A DNA stretch of 64,000 nt from Methanolobus profundi (GTDB lineage Archaea > Halobacteriota > Methanosarcinia > Methanosarcinales > Methanosarcinaceae). The stretch's first letter is position 1, and each line of letters begins with the position of its first letter. The stretch spans positions 186,001-250,000 of the forward strand of contig NZ_FOUJ01000003.1 of NCBI RefSeq assembly GCF_900114835.1. The letters run 5' to 3'. The notes below the pieces were generated by a model. It ran no database searches, had not been told where the DNA came from, and saw only the letters and a list, made by a program, of their open reading frames with translations. A program made the position numbers and the translations under genes. Positions 18,968 to 28,252 of the stretch are shown here, piece after piece.

Positions 18968-20200
18968 ATGGAGATCACCGCTGACGTAGGAGGCAATCCA
19001 GGGATCGATTGCAAGGGCTTCTGCACATATTGTTATTTCAAAAAGGTAAAAGAGAATCCTCCTTTTGGATGCAAATACTGTTTTCCCTTCAAAAAGGGCT
19101 GTGATTACTGCACCAGAGGTGTAAGGGAAGCCTACTCCAGCTTCAAACCAGGACAATACGTATTCCAGGAACTCTATCAGAGACTCATGATGGGAGGAGA
19201 CATAGAAAAGATAACCATCAGTGGTGGAGGGGACGTAAGTTGTTACCCGGACCTGAAGGAATTGGTTGCTAATCTGGCACAGTTCGGTCTGCCGATCCAC
19301 CTTGGATATACAAGTGGAAAAGGCTTCGATAAAGGCGACGAAGCAGAGTTCTTCATAGAATACGGAGTTACAGAGGTTTCCTTCACAGTATTCGCAACTG
19401 ATCCAGCTCTTCGAAAAGAGTACATGAGAGACCCTGAACCTGAAGCATCACTTGAGGTGCTCCGCCAGTTCTGCAAGCAATGCGATGTCTATGCAGCTAT
19501 TGTCCTGATCCCCGGGGTCAATGACGGAGATGTTCTGGACAAGACACTGACAGATCTTGTGGAAATGGGAGCAAAGGGAGCGATACTTATGCGCTTTGCC
19601 AACAGGACAGAAGAAGGCCTCATACTGAACAACGCACCTGTGATGGATGGGATAGAAACACACACCATAGAGGAGTTCGTGCAGATAGTCCGTGATGCCG
19701 ATGCAAAATATAACATAAGGATCACAGGAACACCACTTGAAGACCCGCTCATTGGTTCCCCATACGCCATCAGGAACGAAGAGGAAGCACTTGGCAAATT
19801 ACCAGAGGTCAGAAAGGATGCAACTGTGCTTTCAAGCAGAGCTTCTAAAGAAAGGCTTCAGGAGATATTCACAAAAATCGGAAGTCCTGTCAATGTCGTT
19901 GCCGTTGAAAAGGATATAGGATGCCTCATAACAATAGAGGATCTGGAAAGACTTGACCTGAACAACGTAAAGGAAACAGTGATCATGCCGGGAAGAGCGT
20001 TCGTGTATGATGCTGAAGCAACAAATGTTCTCTCAAGGGATGGAGTCTCACGTTTTGTGCGTAGAGGACCTGAAATGCTCACATATGACGGAGAGATGTC
20101 CATAGGTCACTCAAAGGAAGAAGTGCTCGAATTCGAGATCGAGCAGTTCACCGAGCTCATAAATGAGATAAATGCGATAGGTCTTCCGATAGCCGAATAG
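18968..20200 (+). CDS. mmp10: Mmp10, radical SAM methyltransferase of McrA arginine
   Basis: The 410-residue protein is methanogenesis marker 10. It carries the radical SAM motif CKGFCTYC at about residues 15-22, a close run of extra cysteines ([14 protein letters not shown], about 35-48) and [13 protein letters not shown] near 80. Mmp10 is a cobalamin-dependent radical SAM enzyme that methylates the conserved McrA arginine to 5-methylarginine, helping MCR stability. It is divergent from mcrB across a 366-bp region, an arrangement also known in Methanosarcina. No Shine-Dalgarno precedes the ATG, fitting a leaderless message. It converges on the PolD gene, with a small CTGGTA/TACCAG hairpin in the gap. 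Confidence 0.96.
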   Translation: MEITADVGGNPGIDCKGFCTYCYFKKVKENPPFGCKYCFPFKKGCDYCTRGVREAYSSFKPGQYVFQELYQRLMMGGDIEKITISGGGDVSCYPDLKELVANLAQFGLPIHLGYTSGKGFDKGDEAEFFIEYGVTEVSFTVFATDPALRKEYMRDPEPEASLEVLRQFCKQCDVYAAIVLIPGVNDGDVLDKTLTDLVEMGAKGAILMRFANRTEEGLILNNAPVMDGIETHTIEEFVQIVRDADAKYNIRITGTPLEDPLIGSPYAIRNEEEALGKLPEVRKDATVLSSRASKERLQEIFTKIGSPVNVVAVEKDIGCLITIEDLERLDLNNVKETVIMPGRAFVYDAEATNVLSRDGVSRFVRRGPEMLTYDGEMSIGHSKEEVLEFEIEQFTELINEINAIGLPIAE

Positions 20201-20238
20201 ATCCCTGGTAAAAATACCAGAAGCTGATACATAGACCA

Positions 20239-23200
20239 TTACATAAATTCCAGAAGGCCGGTCTGTTTTGACCGGTCATTCTCGAACAATGACTTCATAT
20301 CAAGACCAAGAAGGTCTATCCTCTGTTTTGTATAACTTGAAACATTGTACTCCACTGCAACCTTCTTTGAGACCTCGAGATACTTCTTCACAGCCCCTTC
20401 ATGGACCGTAAGTATCACACGTCCGCCACATTTAGGACATAGACCAGTAAGCGGAGGTCTTCTGAACTTTGCAGCACATTTAAGGCACCTTGTACCCTGC
20501 CTCGAGAACGCCCTGAGATTACCGAACATATCCGGCAGGAAGTGGGATATCAGTACCCTCTCTGCGACATTGGAAGCATCCACAGCGCGTATCTTATCCC
20601 CCAGTGCAAGCTGGGCATCCATCTTCTCCACCATGCTGCCAAGGGTCTTGTAAGCACTGTTAAGGGGGCCTGCAGCTATGTCAGAGGTATCATGAGTGAA
20701 CATGAAATGCTCATACTGGTCAGGAGTACCAAGTCTGGAACTTATAAGATCGAAAGTCGATTCCAGTTCCTTGGGATTTGTATATTCCAGACTTGCCTCA
20801 TAGAACTCAAGAGGATAATGGTCACAAACATCGATATTATGCGCTTCCTTGTCAACCTCACTTGGATCAAGACGTGTTGTGAGAACAAGAGGAGCATCCA
20901 TCTTACCTCCCCTCTTCTCAGGCAGATAGTCCCTTGAGAAGTTCATAAGACCATCCAGAAGAAGCATCACACAGTCCTCATCACCATCACAGTTCCTCCT
21001 CTTCGCAGCATGGAAGAATGGATGTGCATAACCCACAGATGCTTTGGTGAATCCTACAAGTCGTCCAAGTACACCTGCTGAAGTGTGCGGAGCAAGCCCC
21101 ATGAGCATCACACCAACAAGGTCCTCACGCTTCTTTGCATTATAATAAGGCTCCTCGCCATAATATTTCACAAGGAGATCATCGATGTACTCCGTGGTCC
21201 TCAGCAGATAGTCAGCACAATCATATGAGACAACAAGGTCCTGGACCTTGAGACATACAACCTGATCATCCCGTTCAAGAGGATTGCCGTATATATCCTC
21301 TGTGTAGCCGATCTGTTGCAACTTCTCGACACCTATAGCCAGCTCATCAGCACGTATATGCGTCAGAGGGATATCGGACATATCATATCTGACAGTCCCA
21401 TCCTTGAAAGTATAAAGATCATGTTTGGCCCTGAGTATCCCTTTTTCAAGTGGTTCCGGCGTCATGGTCCCGGACATCATGCGCTTGACACCCTTGACCT
21501 CGATATTCTCACGCTCGCCAACCTTTGCAAAGGCAGCCTGATATATTTCCTTGAAGTTGATGTTCTGCATCTTCACACAGGTTGTCTTCGAACCACATTT
21601 CGGACATGCATCCTTCTGTATGGATATACCACATCTCGGACAGAACAGTTTTGGAATAGTGAACTCACCACAATCACAGCGGTAAAGGAATGAATCCACT
21701 CCACATGCAGGACACACACGATTACCGATCTCAACCCGTATCTGGCCGACCTTCCCATTCATTGAAGACATATATCCGGCAGCAGCTTCCATCTTACGGG
21801 TATTCCCTGCAGAGTCACCTATCGGGAAAAGAACATGAGGAGCAGGAGACATCTTCCTTTTGTTGGATTTCTCCGGTCGACCCATCCTTGCACCGATCCG
21901 GATAGGAGCCCTGGGTCTGACAATGACACCACTGACCTCATTGACAGCATCCATTATCTCGACAGATTCCAATGAGCTCCATTTGCGACTCAGGTCTTTT
22001 TCAAGACCAAGACACCTGATAAATGGAAGTGGGTTCTCAATGACCATTTTCCCGTCGTTTATCCTGTGCAGTACAAGCAGGTTCTCCAGGATCTGCTTCA
22101 TACCATTACTATCTCCTGGCTCCAGTGGCAGTTCCAGAATGGAACCATCAGAAGAGAGAGAGCCTTTCTCAGATACGAATGCTGTAAGAGCAATATATTC
22201 ATCTACGGAAATATCATGCCACAAATAGGTATATGCTGGATGCAGAGGGACCTTATAAGTATCACATAATTCCAGAGCAAGTTCCTGTGAAGGCAACTTC
22301 AGTTCATCCCTTGTATAAGGGGAATTCTCTACATCCCTCTCGAATTCCTGTATCCACCATTCAAAACAATAAGAAGAAGGCACAAGCGGATGATTGTTCT
22401 CCAGAAAGTCACCGTAATTGATAAGGATCTCACCGATATCGATGATCTCCTCTACTTCAGGATGGATATCTATGGCCATCTGCTCATCATCCACTCTGAT
22501 GATATCACCTGATCTTAACCTGACAGTGGGACCTTCAATACTATCCACTGGCGCCATACCAGCAGCTTTTCCCGGACGTTCTACTTTAAGCTGGGTACCT
22601 GCGACGATAAAGCTGTCCATTATATACATGCTCGCAGGACTTATCCCTGCAGCTGCAAAGGAAGTGTTTCGTGACCTGCCATACCTTAACCTGAAACCTC
22701 CGGGTCGCATGGGGTGGGAGAAAACAGGTCTTCCTGCAATAAGATCCCTGAGATATTTGTCCTTGGGTTTGACACCGACAAAACCGCCATCATCATCATC
22801 TGAGCTTTTGGTTCCGGCTATGAGTTTGTTAAGCCAGTCCCAGCCATCCATTTCAAGCTTATTTACGTGTTTTAAGACCTTCGGGGCTTTTAACGCCAGA
22901 CCTTCTGCAAGTACAAGACACATACCTCCGCGCACCCTGTTGGTCTCTATCCTGTCCATGTTCCTGTAGCCTTCGACCTCTTCGGCCTCTGTGGGTTCCC
23001 CATCTATACATATGGGACAATTTTCAACGATAAGCCGGATCTCATCTTCAGATGGTGTGTATTGAAGAGTTGCCACACGCCTGTAGAGAAGGATCTCCTC
23101 CACGTACCTCTCAACCTCATCCTTGCGCGGCTTGAACCTGTCAATACCAACTGCACGCCGCACATAGTCCCCTACCAGTACTGAAAGTGCCTGGGCTGTT

Positions 23201-23658
23201 CCTCCTGCACTGCGTATAGGTCCTGAATAGAAGATCCTGATGTACTCGCTTCCATCATCATTCTTACCAAGGGTCACCTTGTCAATTCCCTCTATGGGTG
23301 CTGCAACGACACCTTCCGTGAGCATTGCCACAGATACACGTATGGCAGCCTCTATAGCTGCTTCCTTTGATTCGAACTCACCTACAGCCCCCTCTGCAAC
23401 AGCTTTTCCTATTGCAAGAGCACCTTCTTCACGGGACATGGTCTCATCGAATATTCGTATCTGTTCAGCGACACCTTTCACACCGATCAGGTTCTCAACC
23501 CTGTCTGCAAGGTCCTTGGCAAGCGGGATCTCTATATGGGGTTTGGGGTCCTTTCCTCTGGAACGTGCGCGATTGGCGATCTCTATCTCCTCATGGAGTT
23601 TGGACTCAAGTCCCTCAAAATACTCACCCATTGCTTCGCTGACTACTATTTCACCCAT
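20239..23658 (-). CDS. polC: DNA polymerase II (PolD) large subunit DP2
   Basis: The 1139-residue protein is the catalytic subunit of archaeal family D replicative polymerase. Visible features are the N-terminal regulatory block, [19 protein letters not shown] near residue 145, two zinc-binding clusters in the middle (CPACG, CDCG, CPRCG and CPKCG at about 640-690), the catalytic NCDGDEDC near 885, a C-terminal zinc ribbon (CLKCAAK and CPKCGG, about 1060-1085), and a last-residue PIP box QTGLLEFM for binding PCNA. There is no intein, unlike several archaeal copies. The small DP1 subunit is not in the window. AGGG lies 10 bases before the ATG. Confidence 0.96.
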   Translation of the reverse strand: MGEIVVSEAMGEYFEGLESKLHEEIEIANRARSRGKDPKPHIEIPLAKDLADRVENLIGVKGVAEQIRIFDETMSREEGALAIGKAVAEGAVGEFESKEAAIEAAIRVSVAMLTEGVVAAPIEGIDKVTLGKNDDGSEYIRIFYSGPIRSAGGTAQALSVLVGDYVRRAVGIDRFKPRKDEVERYVEEILLYRRVATLQYTPSEDEIRLIVENCPICIDGEPTEAEEVEGYRNMDRIETNRVRGGMCLVLAEGLALKAPKVLKHVNKLEMDGWDWLNKLIAGTKSSDDDDGGFVGVKPKDKYLRDLIAGRPVFSHPMRPGGFRLRYGRSRNTSFAAAGISPASMYIMDSFIVAGTQLKVERPGKAAGMAPVDSIEGPTVRLRSGDIIRVDDEQMAIDIHPEVEEIIDIGEILINYGDFLENNHPLVPSSYCFEWWIQEFERDVENSPYTRDELKLPSQELALELCDTYKVPLHPAYTYLWHDISVDEYIALTAFVSEKGSLSSDGSILELPLEPGDSNGMKQILENLLVLHRINDGKMVIENPLPFIRCLGLEKDLSRKWSSLESVEIMDAVNEVSGVIVRPRAPIRIGARMGRPEKSNKRKMSPAPHVLFPIGDSAGNTRKMEAAAGYMSSMNGKVGQIRVEIGNRVCPACGVDSFLYRCDCGEFTIPKLFCPRCGISIQKDACPKCGSKTTCVKMQNINFKEIYQAAFAKVGERENIEVKGVKRMMSGTMTPEPLEKGILRAKHDLYTFKDGTVRYDMSDIPLTHIRADELAIGVEKLQQIGYTEDIYGNPLERDDQVVCLKVQDLVVSYDCADYLLRTTEYIDDLLVKYYGEEPYYNAKKREDLVGVMLMGLAPHTSAGVLGRLVGFTKASVGYAHPFFHAAKRRNCDGDEDCVMLLLDGLMNFSRDYLPEKRGGKMDAPLVLTTRLDPSEVDKEAHNIDVCDHYPLEFYEASLEYTNPKELESTFDLISSRLGTPDQYEHFMFTHDTSDIAAGPLNSAYKTLGSMVEKMDAQLALGDKIRAVDASNVAERVLISHFLPDMFGNLRAFSRQGTRCLKCAAKFRRPPLTGLCPKCGGRVILTVHEGAVKKYLEVSKKVAVEYNVSSYTKQRIDLLGLDMKSLFENDRSKQTGLLEFM

Positions 23659-23810
23659 TTAGAATGGCCCTCCGTGCTGTGGAAATATGCATTTGTTCTT
23701 CAAAATTGTTTTCCTGCTTTCTATGTGCGAGTTATTAATATAGATTAAGCTCAAATTACTATGTAACGGTTATTATAGAAAAAACTAAGTAAAATTCAGG
23801 AAGGATGTGG

Positions 23811-24272
23811 ATGAAAAAACCGATAATAGTATTAATGCTATTAATCACGATGCTGATCCCTGTTGCCAGTGCCGATGTGGTCAACGATCTCAGCGTCGCT
23901 GTGAATGAATATAATGAAAATGCGGATCAGGTACCGTCTTTTCTCAAAAGTCTCCTTGGTGACGAAGTGGTCAAGCTCGTGATCATGACAAATGATGGCG
24001 AGGAAATATACATAAAAGCTATCACAGAAGATGCTTACATCACTACCTTCGAAGAGGTCGATGCAGATACAGAGATCGGTGAGACCATCATAGTAGGAAC
24101 CAGTGAGGACACGGTACTTGAAATTCTCAGTTCAGATGATCCTCTTGGAACATTCCTTGATGCAAAGGACAATGGTGAGATCGTAATAGAACCAGTAGGA
24201 CTCACAAACAGCGTTACTTTCGCTGTTGCAAATGTACTATTGAAACTTACACAGTTGCTCGGGCTTGTATAA
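23811..24272 (+). CDS. Small exported protein of unknown function
   Basis: The 153-residue protein starts with a clear signal peptide (MKKPIIVLMLLITMLIPVASA) and then a mixed alpha/beta region with many acidic residues and a hydrophobic C-terminal end. I chose the ATG at 23811 because AAGG lies 6 bases before it; an ATG two codons earlier overlaps that site. I do not recognise the family. It resembles in style small secreted methanogen proteins that bind lipids or sterol-carrier-like folds, but that is only an impression. It converges on the winged-helix gene. Confidence 0.75.
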   Translation: MKKPIIVLMLLITMLIPVASADVVNDLSVAVNEYNENADQVPSFLKSLLGDEVVKLVIMTNDGEEIYIKAITEDAYITTFEEVDADTEIGETIIVGTSEDTVLEILSSDDPLGTFLDAKDNGEIVIEPVGLTNSVTFAVANVLLKLTQLLGLV

Positions 24273-24305
24273 CCCTGCAAGAATAGTTGTTCTAACACAT
24301 GGCCT

Positions 24306-24518
24306 TCAGCGAATTTCCAGTTCGCTGGCCATTTCTCTATATGTTTTCCCTTTGTCAGTAGTGATGAAAATATTCCCTTTTTGTTCAATGAGTTGTTTCT
24401 CTTCAAGTCTTGCAAGATATTTGTTTGCAATTGTTGAATTCAGATTTGCCCCATAAACTATCTGAGTTTTTTTTGCACCATCCAAAGCTATCTTTAGTAT
24501 ATCTAACGTAATATCCAA
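24306..24518 (-). CDS. Small winged-helix DNA-binding protein
   Basis: The 70-residue protein is a single winged helix: helix (ITLDILKIALDG), turn, recognition helix (STIANKYLARLEEKQLIEQ), then the wing KGNIFITTDKGKTYREMA. This build is common in archaeal single-domain regulators (HTH_45-like). It has no sensor domain, so it would act as a dimer on a palindrome. A 38-bp imperfect palindrome lies 53-90 bp upstream of its start and is a good candidate for its own operator. The codon-level start is the first ATG of the frame; the ribosome site is poor. Confidence 0.8.
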   Translation of the reverse strand: MDITLDILKIALDGAKKTQIVYGANLNSTIANKYLARLEEKQLIEQKGNIFITTDKGKTYREMASELEIR

Positions 24519-24570
24519 CCTACTCCGCCTAATAGCAATGCCCCCAGCATTCTATTTTTGTACCACAAGA

Positions 24571-24608
24571 ACTAATGATATAATATCGATCGATGATATA
24601 TCGTTAGT
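24571..24608. promoter_or_regulatory. 38-bp inverted repeat, candidate operator of the winged-helix gene
   Basis: The arms 24571-24589 and 24590-24608 match at 16 of 19 positions, centred on ATCGATCGAT. It sits upstream of the 70-residue winged-helix gene, overlapping TATA-like sequence. Binding by that regulator is inferred from position only. Confidence 0.5.
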
Positions 24609-24788
24609 CTAATAAATCTATCATTGAACACATATTTAACATCATCGATTTGTAACAATACTAAGTAAATATGTTACTAAATAAATAACTGTTTTTTTAG
24701 CTAAAAGGATCTTATATATAAGTACTACAACCGGCCAACAGTTAGGTTTATAATTAATACAGCAATAGAGGTATCGTTAATTCCATAT

Positions 24789-24874
24789 GCGGGAGTAACC
24801 AAGTGGCCAACGGTGGCAGACTCAAGATCTGCTCGCGCAGGCGTTCGGGGGTTCGAATCCCTTCTCCCGCACCA
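24789..24874 (+). tRNA. tRNA-Leu (anticodon CAA)
   Basis: The acceptor stem GCGGGAG pairs with CTCCCGC, followed by A73 and an encoded CCA (24872-24874). The anticodon stem GCAGA/TCTGC encloses the loop CTCAAGA, giving anticodon CAA. A long variable arm (GCGCAGGCG region) marks class II, and GGTTCGAATCC is the T loop. A TATA-like TTATAATTA about 30-40 bp upstream could be its promoter. It lies only 18 bp before the fumarase gene. No intron is present. Confidence 0.96.
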
Positions 24875-24892
24875 CACCAAAGGTGATCTTTT

Positions 24893-25732
24893 TTGTCAGA
24901 CGCTATCGACCATGATACTATTGTAACGGCTATTGTTGATATTTTAAAAGAGGCTGAGACCATTTTACCACAGGATGTTGTGGACTCAATTAAAAAAGCA
25001 GCCTCTGAAGAAACATCCCCTGTGGCTAAAGAGCAACTTGAAGCTATTCTTAAGAACATCGAGATCGCTGGCAGCAGGAAAGTGCCGATCTGCCAGGATA
25101 CAGGGATACTCATATTCTTCGTTGAGCTAGGCCGAAAAGCCGTAATAGACTGCAATATTGAAGAAGCGATACTTGAAGGAGTGAGAGTCGCAACTGACAT
25201 CATTCCCCTTCGCCCCAATGCAGTAGATCCGATCAGCAGAAGCAACAGCGGAAATAATACAGGCAGCGGAATACCGGACATAAAATATGAACTGGTAGAA
25301 GGCAGCAGCATCAAAATAACCGTTGCTCCGAAAGGTGCAGGTTCTGAGAACATGAGTGCTATCAAAATGTTCAACCCAACTGAGAAGGACAGGATACGTA
25401 ACTTTGTCCTTGAAACTGTGATGAACGCAGGTGGAAAACCATGTCCACCTATCGTCGTGGGCGTTGGCATCGGAGGATCGTTCGATAAGGCAGCAAGGCT
25501 TGCAAAATCAGCCCTTCTTGAAAAGATAGATGAAATGGATGAGGAAGAGATGAAACTGCTGGAAGATATCAATTCCCTTGGTATCGGACCAATGGGACTT
25601 GGAGGCAGGACCACCGCACTTGCCACCCATATCAAGAAAGCACACTGCCATACAGCATCCCTTCCGGTTGCCGTTAACATCCAATGCTGGGCAAACCGTC
25701 ATGCTTCGGTCACACTCGGAGGTGATCAGTAA
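24893..25732 (+). CDS. Class I fumarate hydratase, alpha subunit
   Basis: The 279-residue protein is the Fe-S-binding subunit of two-subunit class I fumarase, which interconverts fumarate and malate in the partial TCA pathway of methanogens. Family features are PICQDTG near residue 64, [12 protein letters not shown] near 121, [16 protein letters not shown] near 182, and the C-terminal [11 protein letters not shown] and CWANRHA; three Cys would hold the 4Fe-4S cluster. The start is TTG at 24893, with GGTGAT 7 bases before it. The gap to the tRNA is so short that the ribosome site lies just after the tRNA 3' end, suggesting joint transcription. The stop overlaps the beta-subunit start by one base. 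Confidence 0.93.
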   Translation: MSDAIDHDTIVTAIVDILKEAETILPQDVVDSIKKAASEETSPVAKEQLEAILKNIEIAGSRKVPICQDTGILIFFVELGRKAVIDCNIEEAILEGVRVATDIIPLRPNAVDPISRSNSGNNTGSGIPDIKYELVEGSSIKITVAPKGAGSENMSAIKMFNPTEKDRIRNFVLETVMNAGGKPCPPIVVGVGIGGSFDKAARLAKSALLEKIDEMDEEEMKLLEDINSLGIGPMGLGGRTTALATHIKKAHCHTASLPVAVNIQCWANRHASVTLGGDQ

Positions 25733-26307
25733 TGGAATACAGACTGACAACACCACTTGAAGAAGAGGACGTGACCAGGCTCAATGCCGGAGATATAGTC
25801 TACCTCACAGGAACAGTGCTCACAGCAAGGGACGAAGCCCATGCCAGGATCCTGGAGATGGCAGAAGAGAATGAAGAGCTTCCATTCGATCTTGATGGCT
25901 CCGTGATCTATCACTGCGGCCCGCTCATGAAAGAAACAGATGGAAAGTGGGAGGTCGTTGCAGCAGGACCCACCACAAGTGCCCGTATGTCAAAAATGAC
26001 ACCAGAGCTTCTGAAGATACACAATGTACGTGCATTCATTGGCAAGGGTGGAATGGACAATGTAATTGATGCAATGGAGAACAAAGCAGCTTATCTTGCA
26101 TTCACAGGAGGATGTGCTGCACTTGCTGCCATGAGCATCGATGAAGTAAAGGACGTACACTGGCTGGACCTGGGTATGCCTGAAGCTGTGTGGGAACTCA
26201 AAGTTAAGGACTTTGGACCACTTGTCGTTGGAATAGACTCACACAAAAATAACCTGTTCCAGAATGTCAACAAAAAAGCAAAGGAAGCTTATTCGATGAT
26301 CGAATAA
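25732..26307 (+). CDS. Class I fumarate hydratase, beta subunit
   Basis: The 191-residue protein corresponds to the C-terminal half of single-chain class I fumarases. Motifs seen are [17 protein letters not shown] at the start, [11 protein letters not shown] near 80, GKGGM near 103 and [10 protein letters not shown] near 122. With the alpha subunit it forms the active hydratase. The start codon overlaps the alpha stop (TAATG), so translation is probably coupled. Length is normal for the split form. Confidence 0.94.
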   Translation: MEYRLTTPLEEEDVTRLNAGDIVYLTGTVLTARDEAHARILEMAEENEELPFDLDGSVIYHCGPLMKETDGKWEVVAAGPTTSARMSKMTPELLKIHNVRAFIGKGGMDNVIDAMENKAAYLAFTGGCAALAAMSIDEVKDVHWLDLGMPEAVWELKVKDFGPLVVGIDSHKNNLFQNVNKKAKEAYSMIE

Positions 26308-26337
26308 GCAATTATCATATTCTTTTTTTATATCAGT

Positions 26338-27327
26338 TCATATCACAAAAGTGAACACTACCCAGGCGATCAGTGTCAGTATGATAGAGTGTTTAAGACC
26401 CTGGGACACTGAACCCTCACCCATCTGACCGGCAACAAGTCCACTCATGAATCCCTGTATCACACCTGTGTGCATCATGAGACGTGTGTACTTTGCCGGG
26501 TCGAAGGCACCAATGAACTGACTTCCTGCACCTGCTGCGGAAGCTGCTTTACCTGCTTCTGCCATGGTTGGCACAAAGGTTGACGTGAGCATTCCGATCA
26601 CGAACAGGAAAACGAAGAACGACATGTAACTGATGACCACATAGACCATCATATTACCACGCCTCTCGCGCTCCAGCATCTTCACTTCCCTTGCATCACG
26701 GGCAGCAGCTTCAAGAACGGAAGCCACACGACCTCCGGCCTTGCTTGCCTGTGTGATAAGGGACACTGTCCTTGTAATGATAGGCGTTGGAACTCTTTTT
26801 GCAAAGGTCTGCAAAGATTCCTCGAAAGAGACACCCCATGACATTGCAGCATCCATGCTCTGGACCTCTTTTGTCAGGGCACCATACTCACCCTTTGCAA
26901 CAGTATTGACAGCTCTTGGAAGGGTCAGTCCAGCCCTGCTCATCTCAGATATATCCCTCAGGAATGTCGGAAGATATTCCTCGATAGTATCCGTCCTTTT
27001 GAACTTCTTATGGAACGTGATAGCAGGAGGAGTGATCGTGATAAGAACAGTGAAAATGATAATATCATCTATCAACGGAGTACCCCAGGTAGCGACCATT
27101 CCAAGGAAAAAGAATACCAGAGCAACCGGAAAGCTCAGGAAGAAAGTATATTCCGGATGTGTATAGAGCATTTTCAATGGATCTTTGATGAACTCTTTCA
27201 AGAGGATATTCTTATGTGCTTCCTCCATCTTCATACTTATCTCAAAATCCTCAAGCTCGGATAATTCATCCTCTGTAAGAGAACCATCCAGAGGGGAAGA
27301 GGTATTGAAAATATCATACAGATTCAT
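26338..27327 (-). CDS. Type II/IV secretion platform membrane protein (TadC-like)
   Basis: The 329-residue protein has hydrophobic segments around residues 65-105, 235-260 and 285-329 surrounding a cytoplasmic T2SF domain with SRAGLTLPRAV and VSFEESLQTFAKRVPTP near 130-180. It is a GspF/TadC-type inner-membrane platform protein. It is the last gene of a four-gene set (ParA-like, ATPase, two platform proteins). GGAGG lies 6 bases before the ATG, and the start is one base after the stop of the paralogous upstream gene. The pair would form the membrane base on which the secretion ATPase works. Confidence 0.88.
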   Translation of the reverse strand: MNLYDIFNTSSPLDGSLTEDELSELEDFEISMKMEEAHKNILLKEFIKDPLKMLYTHPEYTFFLSFPVALVFFFLGMVATWGTPLIDDIIIFTVLITITPPAITFHKKFKRTDTIEEYLPTFLRDISEMSRAGLTLPRAVNTVAKGEYGALTKEVQSMDAAMSWGVSFEESLQTFAKRVPTPIITRTVSLITQASKAGGRVASVLEAAARDAREVKMLERERRGNMMVYVVISYMSFFVFLFVIGMLTSTFVPTMAEAGKAASAAGAGSQFIGAFDPAKYTRLMMHTGVIQGFMSGLVAGQMGEGSVSQGLKHSIILTLIAWVVFTFVI

Positions 27328-27328
27328 T

Positions 27329-28252
27329 TCAGGCCTCCGGGGTAAGGGTACTGATAAGAACTACATACATCAGACTACCGATCGGGATCAGTGCATATAT
27401 GATGATATAAAGGAAGACCATCTGGGCATTACCCATTATGGACATAATGGATATGACCACCACAAGGAAAAGCGGACCTGCAACAAAAGCAGTGACATAG
27501 GTCTCTCCAAGAAGACCCAGTGTTTCAAGGAATTCCTTCTGGTTCTGACGATTTTCCATGATATATTGTTCGGTCTTTATCTGGAAATAAGGCTCAAGCT
27601 GACCTCCCGAAGTAACAACTGTAATAGCACCCTGCAGAAATTCCTGCAATGCAAGAGAAGGGGTCGTTACAGAAAGGTTCTTCATGGCAGTTACAAGGTC
27701 ATGACCCAGTATCTCTAGATCACGTACAAGATAACGGCATTCCACTGACATCTCGCCATAGATGTCATTATTTGCAAGTGATCGGAAAAGATCCACCGGA
27801 AGTACACCTGCACCGGACATTGCAGACATATAGTTAACAGCATAAGGAAGCATGCTATCGATCCTTCTTTTCCTGTCACCGGCCATGAGAGCAGGATATA
27901 TCTGGAATATCTTATAGACAACTATGAACACCAGGGCCGTGAATACTACACCAAGTATAAGCCCCATGAAAATGGACTTATATTGCATCAGTGGTGCCAT
28001 CCAGCCAGGCAACAACAAGCGTGTCGCTTTCAGCTCAGGAACACCAAAGGCCAGAAGGGCCAGCGAAATAAAGAACAATGCACCGACAGCGCTTAAGATC
28101 GAACTCAGCAGTGCTCCGGACATATAGACATCGAAGGCCACGTCCATCCTGTTCTTCAGGAGACTATGACGCAGACCGAAGAAGTCAAGCCTCTTCTTTT
28201 CATAATGCTTCCCGAAAAGATTGTAAGCGAAGATGAAATAGGGATTAGCCAT
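27329..28252 (-). CDS. Type II/IV secretion platform membrane protein (TadB-like)
   Basis: The 307-residue protein has the same plan as its downstream neighbour: transmembrane segments near 45-70, 90-115 and at the C-terminus, and a T2SF domain with MSGAGVLPVDLFRSLANND near 140. Its start overlaps the end of the ATPase gene by 8 bases, pointing to coupled translation. In archaeal and Tad pili two unequal platform proteins like these work with one ATPase to insert pilins or secrete fibres. Confidence 0.88.
   Translation of the reverse strand: MANPYFIFAYNLFGKHYEKKRLDFFGLRHSLLKNRMDVAFDVYMSGALLSSILSAVGALFFISLALLAFGVPELKATRLLLPGWMAPLMQYKSIFMGLILGVVFTALVFIVVYKIFQIYPALMAGDRKRRIDSMLPYAVNYMSAMSGAGVLPVDLFRSLANNDIYGEMSVECRYLVRDLEILGHDLVTAMKNLSVTTPSLALQEFLQGAITVVTSGGQLEPYFQIKTEQYIMENRQNQKEFLETLGLLGETYVTAFVAGPLFLVVVISIMSIMGNAQMVFLYIIIYALIPIGSLMYVVLISTLTPEA

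Noticed and set aside
20239-23658. Intein in the PolD large subunit
   Set aside because: The coding region is continuous at 1139 residues, with no splicing-motif block or extra length.
24754-25680. A 308-codon minus-strand frame opposite the tRNA and fumarase alpha gene
   Set aside because: It runs antisense through the tRNA and a well-conserved enzyme, has Ser/Leu/Ile-rich shadow composition and no family resemblance.
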